Source: Chaetoderma sp. LZ-2023a (Eukaryota; Mollusca; Caudofoveata; Chaetodermatida; Chaetodermatidae). Taken from it: 64,000 bases of DNA. A model generated the notes under the pieces. The model did not search any database. It saw only the letters and a list, made by a program, of their open reading frames with translations, and had not been told where the DNA came from. Below, in pieces: positions 1-10,919 of the stretch. Within the stretch, counting starts at the first letter, position 1. Every line of letters starts with the position of its first letter. The stretch lies in NCBI GenBank assembly GCA_034401795.1, contig CM067360.1:124599901-124663900 (forward strand). The letters are read 5' to 3'. Position numbers and translations under genes: made by a program.

Positions 1-924
1 CAACCTTCAGTCAAATTGTTTTCAAAATATTCAGCATGTTAAAAGTTTTGCTCATTGAAATTATTGTCTGGTGGTTTGCAGCTATTGCAACACTGAAAAA
101 AACAAAATCAGATTTCTTCTATGGATCACAGGCAACCTTATGGAATCGCGGTGTACAGTCACAACCTTTATTAAGTTAATATTGTAGACAAATGTGACCA
201 GTAGCTTGTGACATATCCCTAGATCAGGGTTTGCACACAAGTATGGAAAAAGTACAGAGTAATAAGACACCCATTTCCTGGCCTTGAAAAGTATGGAAAA
301 TTCAACTCTTTCTGCTAAACTTTTGGAAAAAGTATAAGAAAAGTAAAATATTACCACATATGATTCTCATTTGAAAAATAAAATTTGTTCAAAATTTGGG
401 ATTCAGACCTTTGTCCACGTGGATCAAGGGCTATGACGATGGAGCATGTATCTTGCAAGATTGCCATAATTTACATAGTGATCTTAAGTGTAACACGCTT
501 GGCCTGCACATACCAGCATAGAGGAAAGCTTTGTGGCCCGGTTGAGATGTTAAGAAACATGCCACACTTCATCCTGACCAGTGGTGTGGCTGTCTCACAA
601 AAGAAGCAAATGAGGAAGAAGAAGAAATAGATAATATTCCAAATATTGACTCTTGGCTACTAATTCCCACAGTTTTCTGTAAGAAATTGTCAATTTTGAA
701 ATCGACTGATTGGAGACATCATAAAATTGGTATGAAAATTGATAAATTAGCTCTAGAAAGGTATGGAAAAGGTATAGAATTTAATTCTACAGAAGGTGTA
801 TGACCCCTACTAGATCCAAAACCTGATCCGATCCACATCCATATTTTAAGGTCCATATTACTGCCAAAGTCTGAATGTCGTATTTGATGATAAACCATGT
901 TTATTATCCCCAGGTTTAAACAAA

Positions 925-1910
925 ACGTCGGGGATATTGTAATAGCCCCTGCCCGTCTGTCCGTCACTCTATCTCCTCCCAAACCATTGGGTGGAATTAA
1001 ATCAAATTTGGTATGTGTGTTAACCATATGATTCCACTTTGCAAAACGATATTTAGATTTGGCTCTGCCCCCAGGGGGCATGGCAGGGGTCAAAAGGTCA
1101 AATCAGTTGTAATGCAACTCCTCTGAAATCGTTAAACAGAACTCAACCAAATTTGATATCTGAGTTACCCATATGATTAACGGAGTACAATAGGCCATTT
1201 AGATTTTGCTCCACCCCCCCCCCCCCCCAGGGGGTGGGAGAGGGCTCAAAAGGTCAAATTTTAACCAGCTGAGATTGATTGTAAGGCATCTCCTCCAAAC
1301 CCGTTGCACAGAATTCAACCAAATTTGCTATGTGAGTTACCCATATCAATGTGGAGTGGATGAGCACATTTATATTTGGCCCCACCGCAGGGCTAGGGGA
1401 TGGGGGTCAAAAGATTAGGAAATTGATTGTAATGCAACTTCTCTGACACTGTTGGACGGATTTCAACCAAATTTAGTGTCAGTTACCCATATCAATGTGG
1501 AGTGGATGAGCACATTTACATTTGGCCCCATCCCCGGACTGTGGGGATGGGGGTCAAAAGGTCATGAAATTGATTGTAATGCAAGGCCTCTGACACAATT
1601 GAACGAAATTCAACCAAATTTAGTATGTGAGTTACCCATATGATTGCGGAGTGCAAACAAATATTTACATTTGGCTCCGCCCCCGGTGGTGGGTTGTGGG
1701 GTATGTCAAAAGTTCAAAACGGTGAACATGGGGGGTTTGCGATGACACGTCATCGACCGATCATTCTAGTGTTTAAATTTTGGCCAAACCAGATGAGTAA
1801 TTTTTTAGATACAGCTCTAAACAGACATGCACGACACACGCATGCACGCACGCACGCAAGCACGCGCACACATCAGACTGTAATACCCCTTGCAGGGCAC
1901 GAGTAACAAA
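925..1910. repeat. tandem block of about 150-bp units
   Basis: Five degenerate units are marked by 'CCAAATTTGGTATGTG..ACCCATATGATT'-like words near 1004, 1146, 1318, 1467 and 1613, spaced about 142-172 bp. Each contains a G-rich 'GGGGGTCAAAAGGTCA' part. The block opens with a CCGTCTGTCCGTC stretch and ends in a GCACGCAC-type microsatellite (about 1828-1870). Similar blocks are common in mollusc genomes; the autonomous partner, if any, is unknown. Confidence 0.6.
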
Positions 1911-1982
1911 AGCGATTTTATTAATTGATGGTTTTGATTAGTTTTCTCTTTGTTTTTGTACTTAAAATCTGTGGATAAATCC

Positions 1983-2180
1983 TTAACCCATTAACGCCTC
2001 AAATCTTTTCAAGAAAATTTCTCATAAAAAATGTCCATTTGCAGATGAAGAGAAGCCTATTTTTGATAACTTTCCACGGGAATAACTGGCTCGGTTCTTG
2101 GTAAATTTTCAAAAATAGTCTTCTCTTCGTCTGCACATGGGCATTTCTCAAAACCACTACAGATGCCATTTTTTGCTGAT
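1983..2180. repeat. R2 foldback element, copy 1
   Basis: Two inverted arms: GAAGAGAAGCCTATTTTTG on the left and CAAAAATAGTCTTCTCTTC on the right, around a centre containing ACTGGCTCGG. The outer parts (CATTAACGCCTCAAAT; ACCACTACAGATGCC) recur in the other R2 copies of this window. It has no coding capacity. Confidence 0.65.
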
Positions 2181-2286
2181 ATGAGTGATGACGTGTTAAA
2201 TTAACAAAATTGAATGGGTATCAACTTTTGAGACTGTAATCTGAAAGTACAATCCAAAGTAAAACATGTCTTGTTTCTTCTTGTAG

Positions 2287-2431
2287 GATTACCACCTTAG
2301 ACTTGCAGTTAAAAACTCTTCATAACCAACACTCAGTGACAGAATCAGATAACAAGAAGAGAAACGGCCTGTTAGAACAGACAACAATGACCTTGACATT
2401 ACTGGAGGAGGAAAATTCTAAGTTACAAAAG
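2287..2431 (+). CDS. host coiled-coil gene, internal exon 1 of 15 visible
   Basis: The exon follows ..TTCTTCTTGTAG and is followed by GTATCT. It enters with one base completing a codon, then 48 codons, and exits at phase 0. The peptide runs from ITTLDLQLKTLHNQ to LEEENSKLQK: heptad-rich, charged, with no proline or glycine runs except one Gly, as in a dimeric coiled coil. The fifteen exons listed join in one frame with no stop (1692 nt). I do not recognise the orthologue; long centrosomal, Golgi or cytoskeletal coiled-coil proteins are all possible. The first exons lie upstream of the window. Confidence 0.8.
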
Positions 2432-2729
2432 GTATCTATGTACATTGTAGTGTTGGTGTGAGTTACATTCTGAGACTCGGAGCCAGCAAATACAAAGCCA
2501 GGAGAGGACGCCATTGCATAAATCTGCTAAGCATACTACGAGGTGACTTCAAGAAAGCAGGACTCGGCACATTCATGTCAAGAATGGACCTATGGAAGCT
2601 AAGGATTTCGGCTGAGGACAAGACACAGTGGGCAAAAGCGAAGAAGGACTGATTGCAGATGTAGGCTGTTTCTACTACTACAGCCGCAGAATACAGTAGT
2701 CATACAGACATTCTGAGATTTGTGCATAA

Positions 2730-3060
2730 ATTATACAGATTCATAGAATGTCATAATCATTTGATGGTCAAGCCAGACAGACAAAACTGTCCTTTACAGT
2801 TGTCAAGTGTACGAATTGTATGTCTTTACTATTTAATAAACAGTCTTTTGAATATTTTGAAACTACTTTGACTGGGTGCTTTTACTGCCTATCAGCAACA
2901 GCATCCAGTCAAACTAGTTTCAAAATATTCACCAACTTACCTGTATAGTTACCATGATATTGGAATTCTGGGAATTCCGGGTTCAATTGATCCCAACACG
3001 TGCAATGCATGGGTGGAGCTTAGCTAAAAACATGTGGAGAATAGGTAGAACTGGATGCCT
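2730..3060 (+). repeat. R1 hairpin-bearing dispersed repeat
   Basis: The core at 2849-2932 is an inverted repeat: GAATATTTTGAAACTACTTT on the left, CAAACTAGTTTCAAAATATT on the right, around a short loop. Upstream it carries the shared 'TTTACTATTTAATAAACA' segment; downstream the shared 'CAATTGATCCCAACACG' and 'GGGTGGAGCTTAGCTA' words. The same order recurs near 6770, 42660, 54610 and, inverted, 43800 and 63770. Confidence 0.7.
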
Positions 3061-3084
3061 TTATTGAAATATATGTACTCAAAG

Positions 3085-3316
3085 TAAACCTAACCCTTTA
3101 AGCCTTGAATTTGTTCAAGAAAATTTCTATTTTTTAAAGAAAATGTCAGGCAAAGAGAAGACTATTTTTTAAGGTTTAGCGCTGGAATGACTGGCTCGTT
3201 TATTGAGCCAGTCATTCCAATGGTAAATTTACAAAAATAGTCTTCTCTTGGTCTGCAAATCTACATTTCTCAAGCCCACTGTAGAAGCTGTTTATATGAG
3301 GGTTAATGGGTTAAGC
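3085..3316. repeat. R2 foldback element, copy 2
   Basis: Arms AGAGAAGACTATTTTTTAAG and ACAAAAATAGTCTTCTCTTG flank a near-perfect centre in which AATGACTGGCTCG is followed by CGAGCCAGTCATT in opposite orientation with almost no loop. A cruciform or hairpin would be strongly favoured. Confidence 0.7.
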
Positions 3317-3494
3317 AAAGGTAAATTTATTTCTAGTTTCTGAAATCGGACATTTCTGATTCTAAAACTATTTACCTTTTAAAAATCGGACCAGAAATGG
3401 CCAAGTTATCCTAATTTAGCTCGTTGAAATTATTTTCAAAATATTACAAGGACGTCGTAAACACGTGTATGTACTAAATGAATGGGGAAGATGC

Positions 3495-3603
3495 CTATCA
3501 CGTGATAGCATCCTCACCCTTTCCATCTGCATGCTGATTGGCTACAGATCGCCCGCTGATTGGCTGGGCGTCCTTCCTATGATGTCATGAGTAGTATAAA
3601 AGG
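3495..3603 (+). promoter_or_regulatory. promoter-like module inside an intron
   Basis: A 14-bp perfect palindrome CTATCACGTGATAG (E-box centre, 3495-3508) is followed by two inverted CCAAT boxes (ATTGG at 3537-3541 and 3559-3563), a TGATGTCA CRE-like word (about 3580) and TATAAAAGG at 3595-3603. Order and spacing resemble a polymerase II core promoter; transcription would start near 3625-3635. It may belong to a decayed retroelement or an alternative host transcript. No coding frame downstream is recognisable. Confidence 0.45.
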
Positions 3604-4362
3604 AGCGAAAAAACAAGAATCGAGACCACACTTTGGCAACAGAGAACAAGTGGCAGGTTGTGTGGCCAGAGCGGTGCAAGACGTGGGCAACTGCTTACTG
3701 ACTGTGGTTCTCTTATAACCGCAGCAGTGCCTCTCGGATTTCAGTTCTTAGTCTCTGGCCCGCAATCGTAGTATCAGCATCTCAGTTTTTTTAAGCCCTC
3801 AAATGGCATTGGGGGGGGGGCAACTAATTGAATAGAAGAAGCGTCCCTCATATCCGACCTTTAGAGGAGCCTTGCTGCGGATAGGCCTCGCAGCCCCGAT
3901 GTAACTTCTCCAGTATGTAGAACACAGTGGTTAATCATGGTGGACAACTCGTCAGATCTGCCGAACCACGCTGAAAAGTGGTGATCAAACATCCGCGCAG
4001 CATGTCGTGTGTTAATTAACTTTTAGGTTGCAGTCTGGTGGGACTCTGCCTGGTATGCTGCCAGAGCTATGCAGTGTACCATGTATGGTGTACCCAAGAA
4101 TGTACATGCATTTTATAATTATAACTTTCAATTGTAGCCCTTCATGTTATGGGCAACTTTCAAACTTCCGCTACAGTACGGAACTTTCCAACATTCTGCT
4201 GAAATTATTTGTATAAGCTATTATGACTATCTAGTGGACATCTGTAATTACAGTCGTTCTTCTTCACCATCTTTGAGAGTGAGCCGCATCAATAGTTCGC
4301 CTGAGGAGATTTCCCAGCAACTCCAGAATCGTGCCATCTACAGTGATTTAAGAACTTTTTCT

Positions 4363-4522
4363 GTACCGATGACTAATAGGTACTCATTTAGCTATATCTT
4401 TGTATTATTGTAATCATTTGTTTCTTTACAGGTACTGATGACTAATAGGTACTCATTTAGCTATATCTTTGTATTATTGTATTCATTTGTTTCTTTACAG
4501 GTACTGATGACTAATAGGTACT
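4363..4522 (+). repeat. 69-bp tandem repeat, about 2.3 copies
   Basis: GTAC(C/T)GATGACTAATAGG starts at 4363, 4432 and 4501, giving a period of exactly 69 bp. Each complete unit ends in TTTGTTTCTTTACAG, so every unit border reads CAG|GTAC, like a 3' splice site abutting a 5' splice site. Confidence 0.85.
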
Positions 4523-6550
4523 GACCAGTCGTCTGAGACCGCATTTTATAATTTATATCTTAAATGTAAATATTATCCTTAATTTTTTGTGCTTATGACT
4601 ATCAAGCACCGCAACGTCCTATGACCTGGTTTGTTCTTAATACTGTGATAGTTAGTTGTATATGGCAGCAGTCATCCTAGTTACTTGTTTTGTTTATTTT
4701 ATGTAAAACACTAGGATCGCAGTATGCTAGGCTATACTATACAGCAACAATAAATCTGCATCACTTTTTCCCTCAGCATCAATTTTACACTGAGGTCATT
4801 GCGTGAACCTGACATGTGATCAACTAAACCTGGCTATTCTAGCTCCATAGGATAAGTTTAAAAGTAGTTAGGGACAACCACTCCTTAGGAGACATTTGTG
4901 TAAGCCTCTTTTCCGGATGTAGTGGATATGTAACACCGCACACCGGCTAGGTTGTGTAAAATTGGCCAGATACCTGAGGGCCTCTTATTATATTGAGTGA
5001 TTGTCTCTTTCTACGCTCCTTCAGCTGCAAGGCTTATTAATTGCCTGGAACTCCCATCGCCACGTTGGCATGATCCGACTTGAGAAACTATTGGAGTTTC
5101 CAAGTGGTGAAGACCAAAGTGTCAATTTCGCATACACCTCCTCTGTATCTTCGGATACCAATTAGCATAGATAACCCCACCAAAGTGGGAAGCACTGTGA
5201 AAATATATTTATTTCAACCGGCCAGCAGTGCATCTCTGGGCATCCTGAAACGTAACCCTAATGACAGGCAAACGTTAGTCCCCTGAGCCGGATCTTAGAT
5301 GATCCGCCCCCGGACACACCGGGTGACGGATAGGACACAGTTCTCCATCTAACACGTACAGTGACTGGGTGCGGTCTTGGAACCCACCACGCCCTCACAG
5401 GAAGGTCACTAGAGATGGATATCTGCCTCTCACTCCCCGCCATAAACTTTTATGCGCTTTTCAAGTTGCTTGTGTAACATTGACTTGTCCTAGTGATTTT
5501 GTATATGGTTGCAGTGTGATAAGTAACCGGATCGTTATGTGATTCTTAAGTTGTCACTCCGTAACATATCCGCTCGCTGCCTTTCTGAGGGAGACACTCA
5601 TGTATCAAAGATAGGTAGAAATTTCTGCCACTTGCGGCCAAAGCTTGGATATAAATCTAATAACTAACTGGTAGTTTACGATTTAGCAGAAAGACCACAA
5701 ATAAAGCGGCAACTACCAATACAGTATCTTGGACTTACATAAGATGATGGTGTTGAATTCTACGGAAATCATCACCCCATCTTCATGTAATATACATGTA
5801 GCGTGCATCACATTAATTATAATTTCACTAGGTTGGCTCACACTGCACTTAACATAGGTTTGAACAAGGGTGTGGCCCTTTTTGCCTGCTCTCTTCATCA
5901 GCTTCGGCGTGGAAGGCATTTTCCTGTGACGGAGGTCTGCGCGAGGCACTTTCCTCTCGCAACAATAATATTTTGGTGAGAGGTATAATGGTTTATATTA
6001 AACTACATAAGTCGCCTCATTAGGACGCTCCCTTGCAGGGATACCTCACGGATATATAAGGATAGGTGATGTACCTCTGACGAATCCATGTTAACAAGAC
6101 ACCAACTTAGAACTATGTACTGTATATTTTCTCTCTTGTGCTAACAAATGAGTACCATTGTTTGTATAGTATATATTTTTAATTATTATGTCTAGGCTCG
6201 TAAATTGAGTTATGGACCGTCATACCGGTGACACAAATGGTTGGGACGAGACGGTGAGGTTCAATCTCGGCGGCCATGGTCGCACGGCCCCACTGGAACG
6301 TTATCGTTCCACCGGCTCTAGAAGTCGGTCTTTGTACTTTTCGGAGAGTCGCGATACAGGATCTGTAACCCCAAGAACTGCAGCTAACCAGCCCTCCCTC
6401 GCATCTTGTACATGCGGTGCAATGGAGCAGAGCAGCAGGATGGACCAGCACTTACCCCTGTTAGCTACATCTGCTTAGGGTCCTACAAACATCAGTTGTA
6501 GCACCATATTAGACTGCACACTGTACGTTAATTTTTTTCCTAATTTTTAG

Positions 6551-6676
6551 GAGAGAGACACATCCCAATCTGAATTATACACAAATCGTGATTCCATCCA
6601 CATTGTCAAGACAAAGAATGCACTTCTGGATGAGGAGAATCGAACTTTAAAACAGGACCTATACAGATTAGATGAG
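6551..6676 (+). CDS. host coiled-coil gene, exon 2
   Basis: Acceptor ..TAATTTTTAG, donor GTATGA. 126 nt, 42 codons, phase 0 at both ends, equal to six heptads. Begins ERDTSQSELYTN and ends NRTLKQDLYRLDE. Highly charged with Leu/Ile at heptad-like spacing. Confidence 0.8.
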
Positions 6677-6749
6677 GTATGATCACGCAGTTCTCTAACA
6701 GTAATAATGGATGAATTCGATCTGTTGCTCAAGTATATAACATCATAAT

Positions 6750-7020
6750 CAATAACGTCGCATATAGGCTGATGTCACAATCATAATTGACACAGAATAC
6801 TTCATCCTGAAGCAGGAATAGTCTGTCAAGTTTACAAATTGTATTTCTTTGATGGATTTACTATGTAATAAACATTCTGTTGGATATTTTGTGCCTAACT
6901 TGACCGGGCATAGGCAGCAACAGCACCTGGTCAAATTAGTTTCAAAATAGTCAACAGCTTCCCTGTATAATTATCTTGAAAAGGGGATTCTGAGAATTCA
7001 GGATTCAAAGTATATATATA
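6750..7020 (+). repeat. R1 hairpin-bearing dispersed repeat (degenerate)
   Basis: The core at 6878-6957 has a decayed left arm (GGATATTTTGTGCCTAACTT) and a well-kept right arm (CAAATTAGTTTCAAAATAGT) around GCATAGGCAGCAACAGCACC. The TATGTAATAAACATTCTG segment precedes it, as in other copies. Confidence 0.6.
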
Positions 7021-7040
7021 TAAATCATGCTAAACATGGA

Positions 7041-7142
7041 TGATGCATAGCTAGAAATGAGTGGGGTATAGGTAGAAATGGGTGGGGCATAGCTAGAAAT
7101 GGCTGGGCTATAGCTAGGAAGGGGTGGGGCATAGCTAAAAAT
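7041..7142 (+). repeat. short tandem array of about 21-bp units
   Basis: Five units of the type GGGTGGGGCATAGCTAGAAA with small changes. The unit matches the GGGCGGGGCATAGATAAAAA word at the 3' end of R1 copies, so it looks like local amplification of the R1 terminus. Confidence 0.7.
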
Positions 7143-8645
7143 GAATCCTATAATGGTGGTGGTGGTGGAGTTAGCACATATTAGGGCATGTGTTGATATT
7201 TATAGCCATTCTGTTGTCTGCCATTGTGAAGTGTGACCTCACAGTATATGTGTGATGTCAGACCACTAATATTATTATACCTCTTGAAGACGTGGATAAG
7301 AAAGGTTAATTAAGTATGGCTACCATTTTTCTTTTCCACAGCCTATGTATTCTTTGAACTGGAGGATATACTGTCTGTCTTTAAAACAGGCAACGTGACT
7401 GTTAGGTATCTTATTTATGTTTTAATATGGTTATGATCTAATACTATTAAACTGTCATTGGGCTTTTAATCAATTCAGTCAATTTTTACTGATTATTGCT
7501 AGTACTTTATCTATTCAATTTTATACCCATTATCGTATTCGTCTTTTCATGTTTTTGTTTTTGTGTATAAAATAAAAGTTGAATTTTAATTTTATTACTG
7601 GACTGCCATTCTATCCTATTATTTAGCAAACCTGAACCTTCATTCCTGGGATGAATTCCTAACTTAATTATGTCGAATAGAGTTGAATGACACTGACTCC
7701 GTAAAAATGGTCGCGTTTGTTGCATTCTAATCATCAGAAATTTGTTAGTTGACATTATCCAAGGCAGGTTAGGATCGAGTTACTATCATAGCAGCCATCC
7801 GATCAATAGAAAGAACTTCTGTCAATGTTGCTGAAGAACTGATAGATACTTGTGGTTGTGAGGAACTCCGCTTTGTTATAGATCATTCTTATTTGTCATT
7901 TGCTCAAATTTGAATTTTGATATTAGAAATCAAATTTGGCCAAATTGTAAAAACATGAGTTGCCTCAGGTTCTGAAGTGTTGTACTATGCCATGGGTCAT
8001 CACTTAGTAGTTATCCCTGGTTCAACAGTAGCTACAGGCTTGATTACTTTTAACCCTAACCATTATCATAGTCATTCGATAACTCACCTATCTGGAACTT
8101 TGAATTGTTATTTTGAAATTATCGTTGACTGGAACTCCATCAATCCAACCAATGAGATCATTATTATGTGAGCCACTGAACTTCATATCATTAGAATCAT
8201 TATTACTAACTGTCAGCTTGATAAGATCAATGCCAAACCTAGTATTCATTGTTCACAATTGTTTGGGTTAATATATCAATCAAGTTATCATCCATACTGA
8301 GCCATTCAAACATTCCTAGGATTGTTTGAGCATTTTGACGCATAAACTTGCTTTGAATGCGATTTTCATTGATCTAGATCATGACGTTGAGATGACCTTT
8401 TGTCTCAATCCAAGTACTATAGCGTAGATTTGCCAATCTCTACCTTCCACTGTTGTCTTGTGAAATGTCTGTATGCAGAATAAGAAAATGATTATATATT
8501 GAAAATATACCACTGGATTGACTGGCTCTATAAGTGTGCCTGTCATTCCAGTGGTAAATTGTTAATAATGGTTTCTTCACTGTAAATGGGCATTCACTTT
8601 AATTTCAAACCCTTCTATCTTCTATCCAGTGTATTTACATTTTAG

Positions 8646-8771
8646 GAGGACAAGGCTGTGCAAACACGGTTATGTGAGCTGTCATCACAAGTGGAAGAGC
8701 TACGTATGCTCTCTCAAACACTCCGAGGAGAGAATGAAAAACTGACCTCGGCTTGGGAGTGCTCATTGGAG
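8646..8771 (+). CDS. host coiled-coil gene, exon 3
   Basis: Acceptor ..TACATTTTAG, donor GTATGT. 126 nt, 42 codons (six heptads), phase 0 to 0. The peptide begins EDKAVQTRLCELSSQVEEL and ends LTSAWECSLE. Same length and phase as exon 2. Confidence 0.8.
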
Positions 8772-9840
8772 GTATGTGCTGGAAACATTAGCCCCTGTAC
8801 TACTACCATTTGTCTTCCAAATAGACAGTTCACTATAAATGCTCCCATGATGTAGAAACCAGAAACAGCTTTTCTGCAACACCATTTTCCATATTGATTG
8901 ATATTGTCACCAATCTCACAATCACATATTTTATATATTTAAAATCTCTCTCGTGATAGCAAGATAATATTTGCATTGTTTCATTGTATTGGCAATATAA
9001 TGCAATAGGAGTTAGTGAGGGTTGCAAGATGGTCTTTAATTCACCTGGCCCCATGAGCCAAGTGAGCTTATAACATGGCAACTGTCTGTCTGTCTGTCTG
9101 CCTGTCTGTCTGCACATGTCTGACAACTTTCTTTCTTTAAAATGTATCTCCTCATTAAGCGTTTGGCAGATTTTAGCTAAAATTGGCTGGATGGACCTTG
9201 TAGGCTACGAAAAACTTCGAAAGTTGAGTGGTCAATATTTCTGGTGGCCATCTACAGTTCAAAGAGTACCATTGATATTGGGCTCAAAAGGTGATATGGA
9301 ATGGTCATGGTAATCCAATATAGTTTGATTCAAGGCATTGTCTTGCGTTTTTCCCACTTAAGCCATTTTGACCAACGGTTTAATGGGGCCTTTGTCCTCA
9401 GGCATCTGAAGAACTGTATATTTAAGGTCAAAAGACCCATTGTCATGGTGATCCAAGTAACACAATTTATGTTTTGTTTCCATATGATAGCTCAAGTTCT
9501 ACTGAAGGGATGCTCATCAAACATACTTGCGAGGTTGGCATTGGTGTTCCGAAGAACTGTGTTGATTTTGCAATCCAAAGGCTTAAGTCATGGTGGCCCA
9601 ATTCAAAACACAATTTAGTTGTGCTTCAAGATGATAACACAAGTTCTACTGAAGGACCTCTAGTAAAACTTAGGTGGGGCGTTTGCATGAATTTCTGAAG
9701 AACCCTACTATTTTTAGGTAAATTGTCACGGGTAAAGAAGATGGTGACGCAATTAAGCAGATTATGCTGACGAGATCTTAACTGCATGTGGTCTTATGTT
9801 CCTGTTTGGTTTTCAAGAACTGTATCCCTATTAAATGTGT

Positions 9841-9876
<36 letters not shown>

Positions 9877-10339
9877 CATGTGTGCATGCGTGTGTGCATG
9901 CGTGTGTGCATGCATGCATGTGTGTGTGTCCCCATGTATGTGTATCTGTCCGTCTGTCTGTCTGTCTGTCCATCTCTGGTGCTGTATCTACAAAACCACT
10001 GATCCAATTTTCCTCAAGCTTTAACACAACAAAGGAACCTACTGTAAAAAGGATTTTCAGACTTTGGCCCTGATCCGAATAAAATATCCAGATCTGGATT
10101 GGATCAAATATGGGATCTATAGATATATCAGAAACTTCTGGTCTGATCTGGCTCAAATTTTAACACAGGAAATGGTGTGACTGTACATTGTGATTCCACA
10201 CCTTGCCTGTGATAAAAAATTAAAAAAACAATGATTCAAACTATCCAAAAAAATCTGGAAAATCCAAAAACAATTTGACAACAATGGGACTGTGAGGGTC
10301 TGCAATCTCTTATTGCTCTTGTCATATGTGTATCACTAG
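8772..10339. other. intron between exons 3 and 4
   Basis: From about 9045 it carries a mollusc-type repeat (CACCTGGCC..AGTGAGCTTATAACATGGC followed by CTGTCTGTCTGTCTG), with loosely repeated units reaching about 9760, then a TG/ATGC microsatellite (9838-9935), a GTCTGTCTG run (about 9950-9972) and a degenerate repeat tail to about 10300. No coding sequence. Confidence 0.6.
9838..9972 (+). repeat. TG / GCATGCATG / GTCTG compound microsatellite
   Basis: An alternating TG run grades into GTGTGCATGCATG-type units and then a CCGTCTGTCTGTCTGTCTGTCC run. The long open frames crossing it on both strands are products of the repeat. Confidence 0.9.
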
Positions 10340-10507
10340 GAGAAACAGAAGCTGAAGAAAGATCTGGACTCTGTTCAGGAGAAATGTTCTGAGATGAAGA
10401 CACACTTTAACACCGCAGTTGCTGAGAGAGACAGAGTCCTACATGAAAAGATGGATATACATCAGAGTCTCCAGCAGCTTATATTGGACAAAGAACATCT
10501 CATGAAA
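10340..10507 (+). CDS. host coiled-coil gene, exon 4
   Basis: Acceptor ..GTATCACTAG, donor GTAAGT (perfect consensus). 168 nt, 56 codons (eight heptads), phase 0 to 0. Begins EKQKLKKDLDSVQEKCSEMK and ends LILDKEHLMK. The next intron takes the 20.6-kb composite DIRS insertion. Confidence 0.85.
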
Positions 10508-10599
10508 GTAAGTGCTGTCAGGAAAATCTAATTCATGAGTATGTTTTGTCGATCAGGAATGCTTTTATGTAGGGATGTAGAATTTTCACTTCAAGAGTA

Positions 10600-10776
10600 T
10601 ACTTACCTCCCTAATACTTTTGATATTGCTAAATATTGGCTTTCACTCAATAAACACTCAGATTTAAAACAGTTAGGTGCCCCTACTGGGCAGGGAGTCA
10701 GAGCGTAGTCTGGCGGATGCCAGCCCCACCACCGCGCATGCGCAGACTAGCACTGCCTCTTTGCTAGATTATTGGC
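10600..10776 (+). repeat. element B left inverted terminal repeat
   Basis: Reverse complement of 31002-31177 with few differences. It begins TACTTACCTCCCTAATACTT and holds the palindrome GCGCATGCGC at 10734-10743. In DIRS elements these repeats flank the transcription unit. Confidence 0.9.
10734..10743. promoter_or_regulatory. NRF-1-like palindrome in B left terminal repeat
   Basis: GCGCATGCGC, flanked by C and A, matches the NRF-1 consensus YGCGCAYGCGCR. The mirror copy is at 31034-31043, and element C has the same word in both its terminal repeats. Role as a promoter element is inferred. Confidence 0.5.
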
Positions 10777-10868
10777 AGAGAGTGCACACATGTCTTTTTG
10801 TGCTGAAGCTTTTCTTTATCTTAAACTAGTTTAAGTGGTGTTGTTTGGTGTGATAGTCACTTTTTTGG

Positions 10869-10919
10869 ATGGCGGGAAGTTTCAATTCGCCAAAGAAGGA
10901 CTTAGGACCTTTAAATCAG
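10869..10919 (+). CDS. element B ORF1, proposed first coding exon
   Basis: An ATG opens 17 codons (starting MAGSFNSPKK) ending ..AATCAG directly before GTGACT, phase 0. The proposed acceptor is ..TTTGCCCTGTTTCAG at 18473, where exon 2 starts in phase 0 with GGACCG. Elements A and C have the same layout: a short ATG exon ending CAG or AAG before GT, then a leader intron, then an acceptor just before the cysteine motif. Without element A1 the intron is 763 bp. Splicing is inferred, not shown. Confidence 0.6.

Larger units (their letters stand above)
1..2286. other. upstream non-coding stretch (intron or 5' flank)
   Basis: I see no supportable exon before the acceptor at 2285-2286. Bases 7-40 hold a fragment of the R1 hairpin family. 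A degenerate mollusc-type tandem block occupies about 925-1910, and an R2 foldback copy about 1983-2180. The open frames at 385-630 and 719-1093 have no recognisable domain and no splice context, and look like chance. Confidence 0.5.
2432..6550. other. intron between exons 1 and 2 (4.1 kb)
   Basis: Contains an R1 copy (about 2730-3060), an R2 copy (about 3085-3316), then about 3 kb of single-copy-looking DNA that opens with a promoter-like module (3495-3603) and includes a 69-bp tandem repeat (4363-4522), an AATAAA at 4749-4754, a G10 run near 3810 and a small open frame at 6212-6478. The 3450-6500 part may be an inserted non-autonomous or decayed retroelement, but I see no reverse transcriptase, integrase or convincing long terminal repeats. 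Confidence 0.5.
6677..8645. other. intron between exons 2 and 3
   Basis: Holds an R1 copy (about 6750-7020, hairpin core 6878-6957), a short 21-bp tandem array derived from the R1 tail (7041-7142), and a degenerate R2 core (about 8490-8610). The rest (7150-8480) is AT-rich and shows no gene or repeat I can name. Confidence 0.6.

Noticed and set aside
6212-6478. 88-codon open frame that could be a Gag start
   Set aside because: No recognisable domain, no continuation, and it is also open on the other strand; listed only as part of an unclassified stretch.
9786-10156. Cys/Val and Thr/His-rich open frames
   Set aside because: Direct translation of the TG microsatellite.
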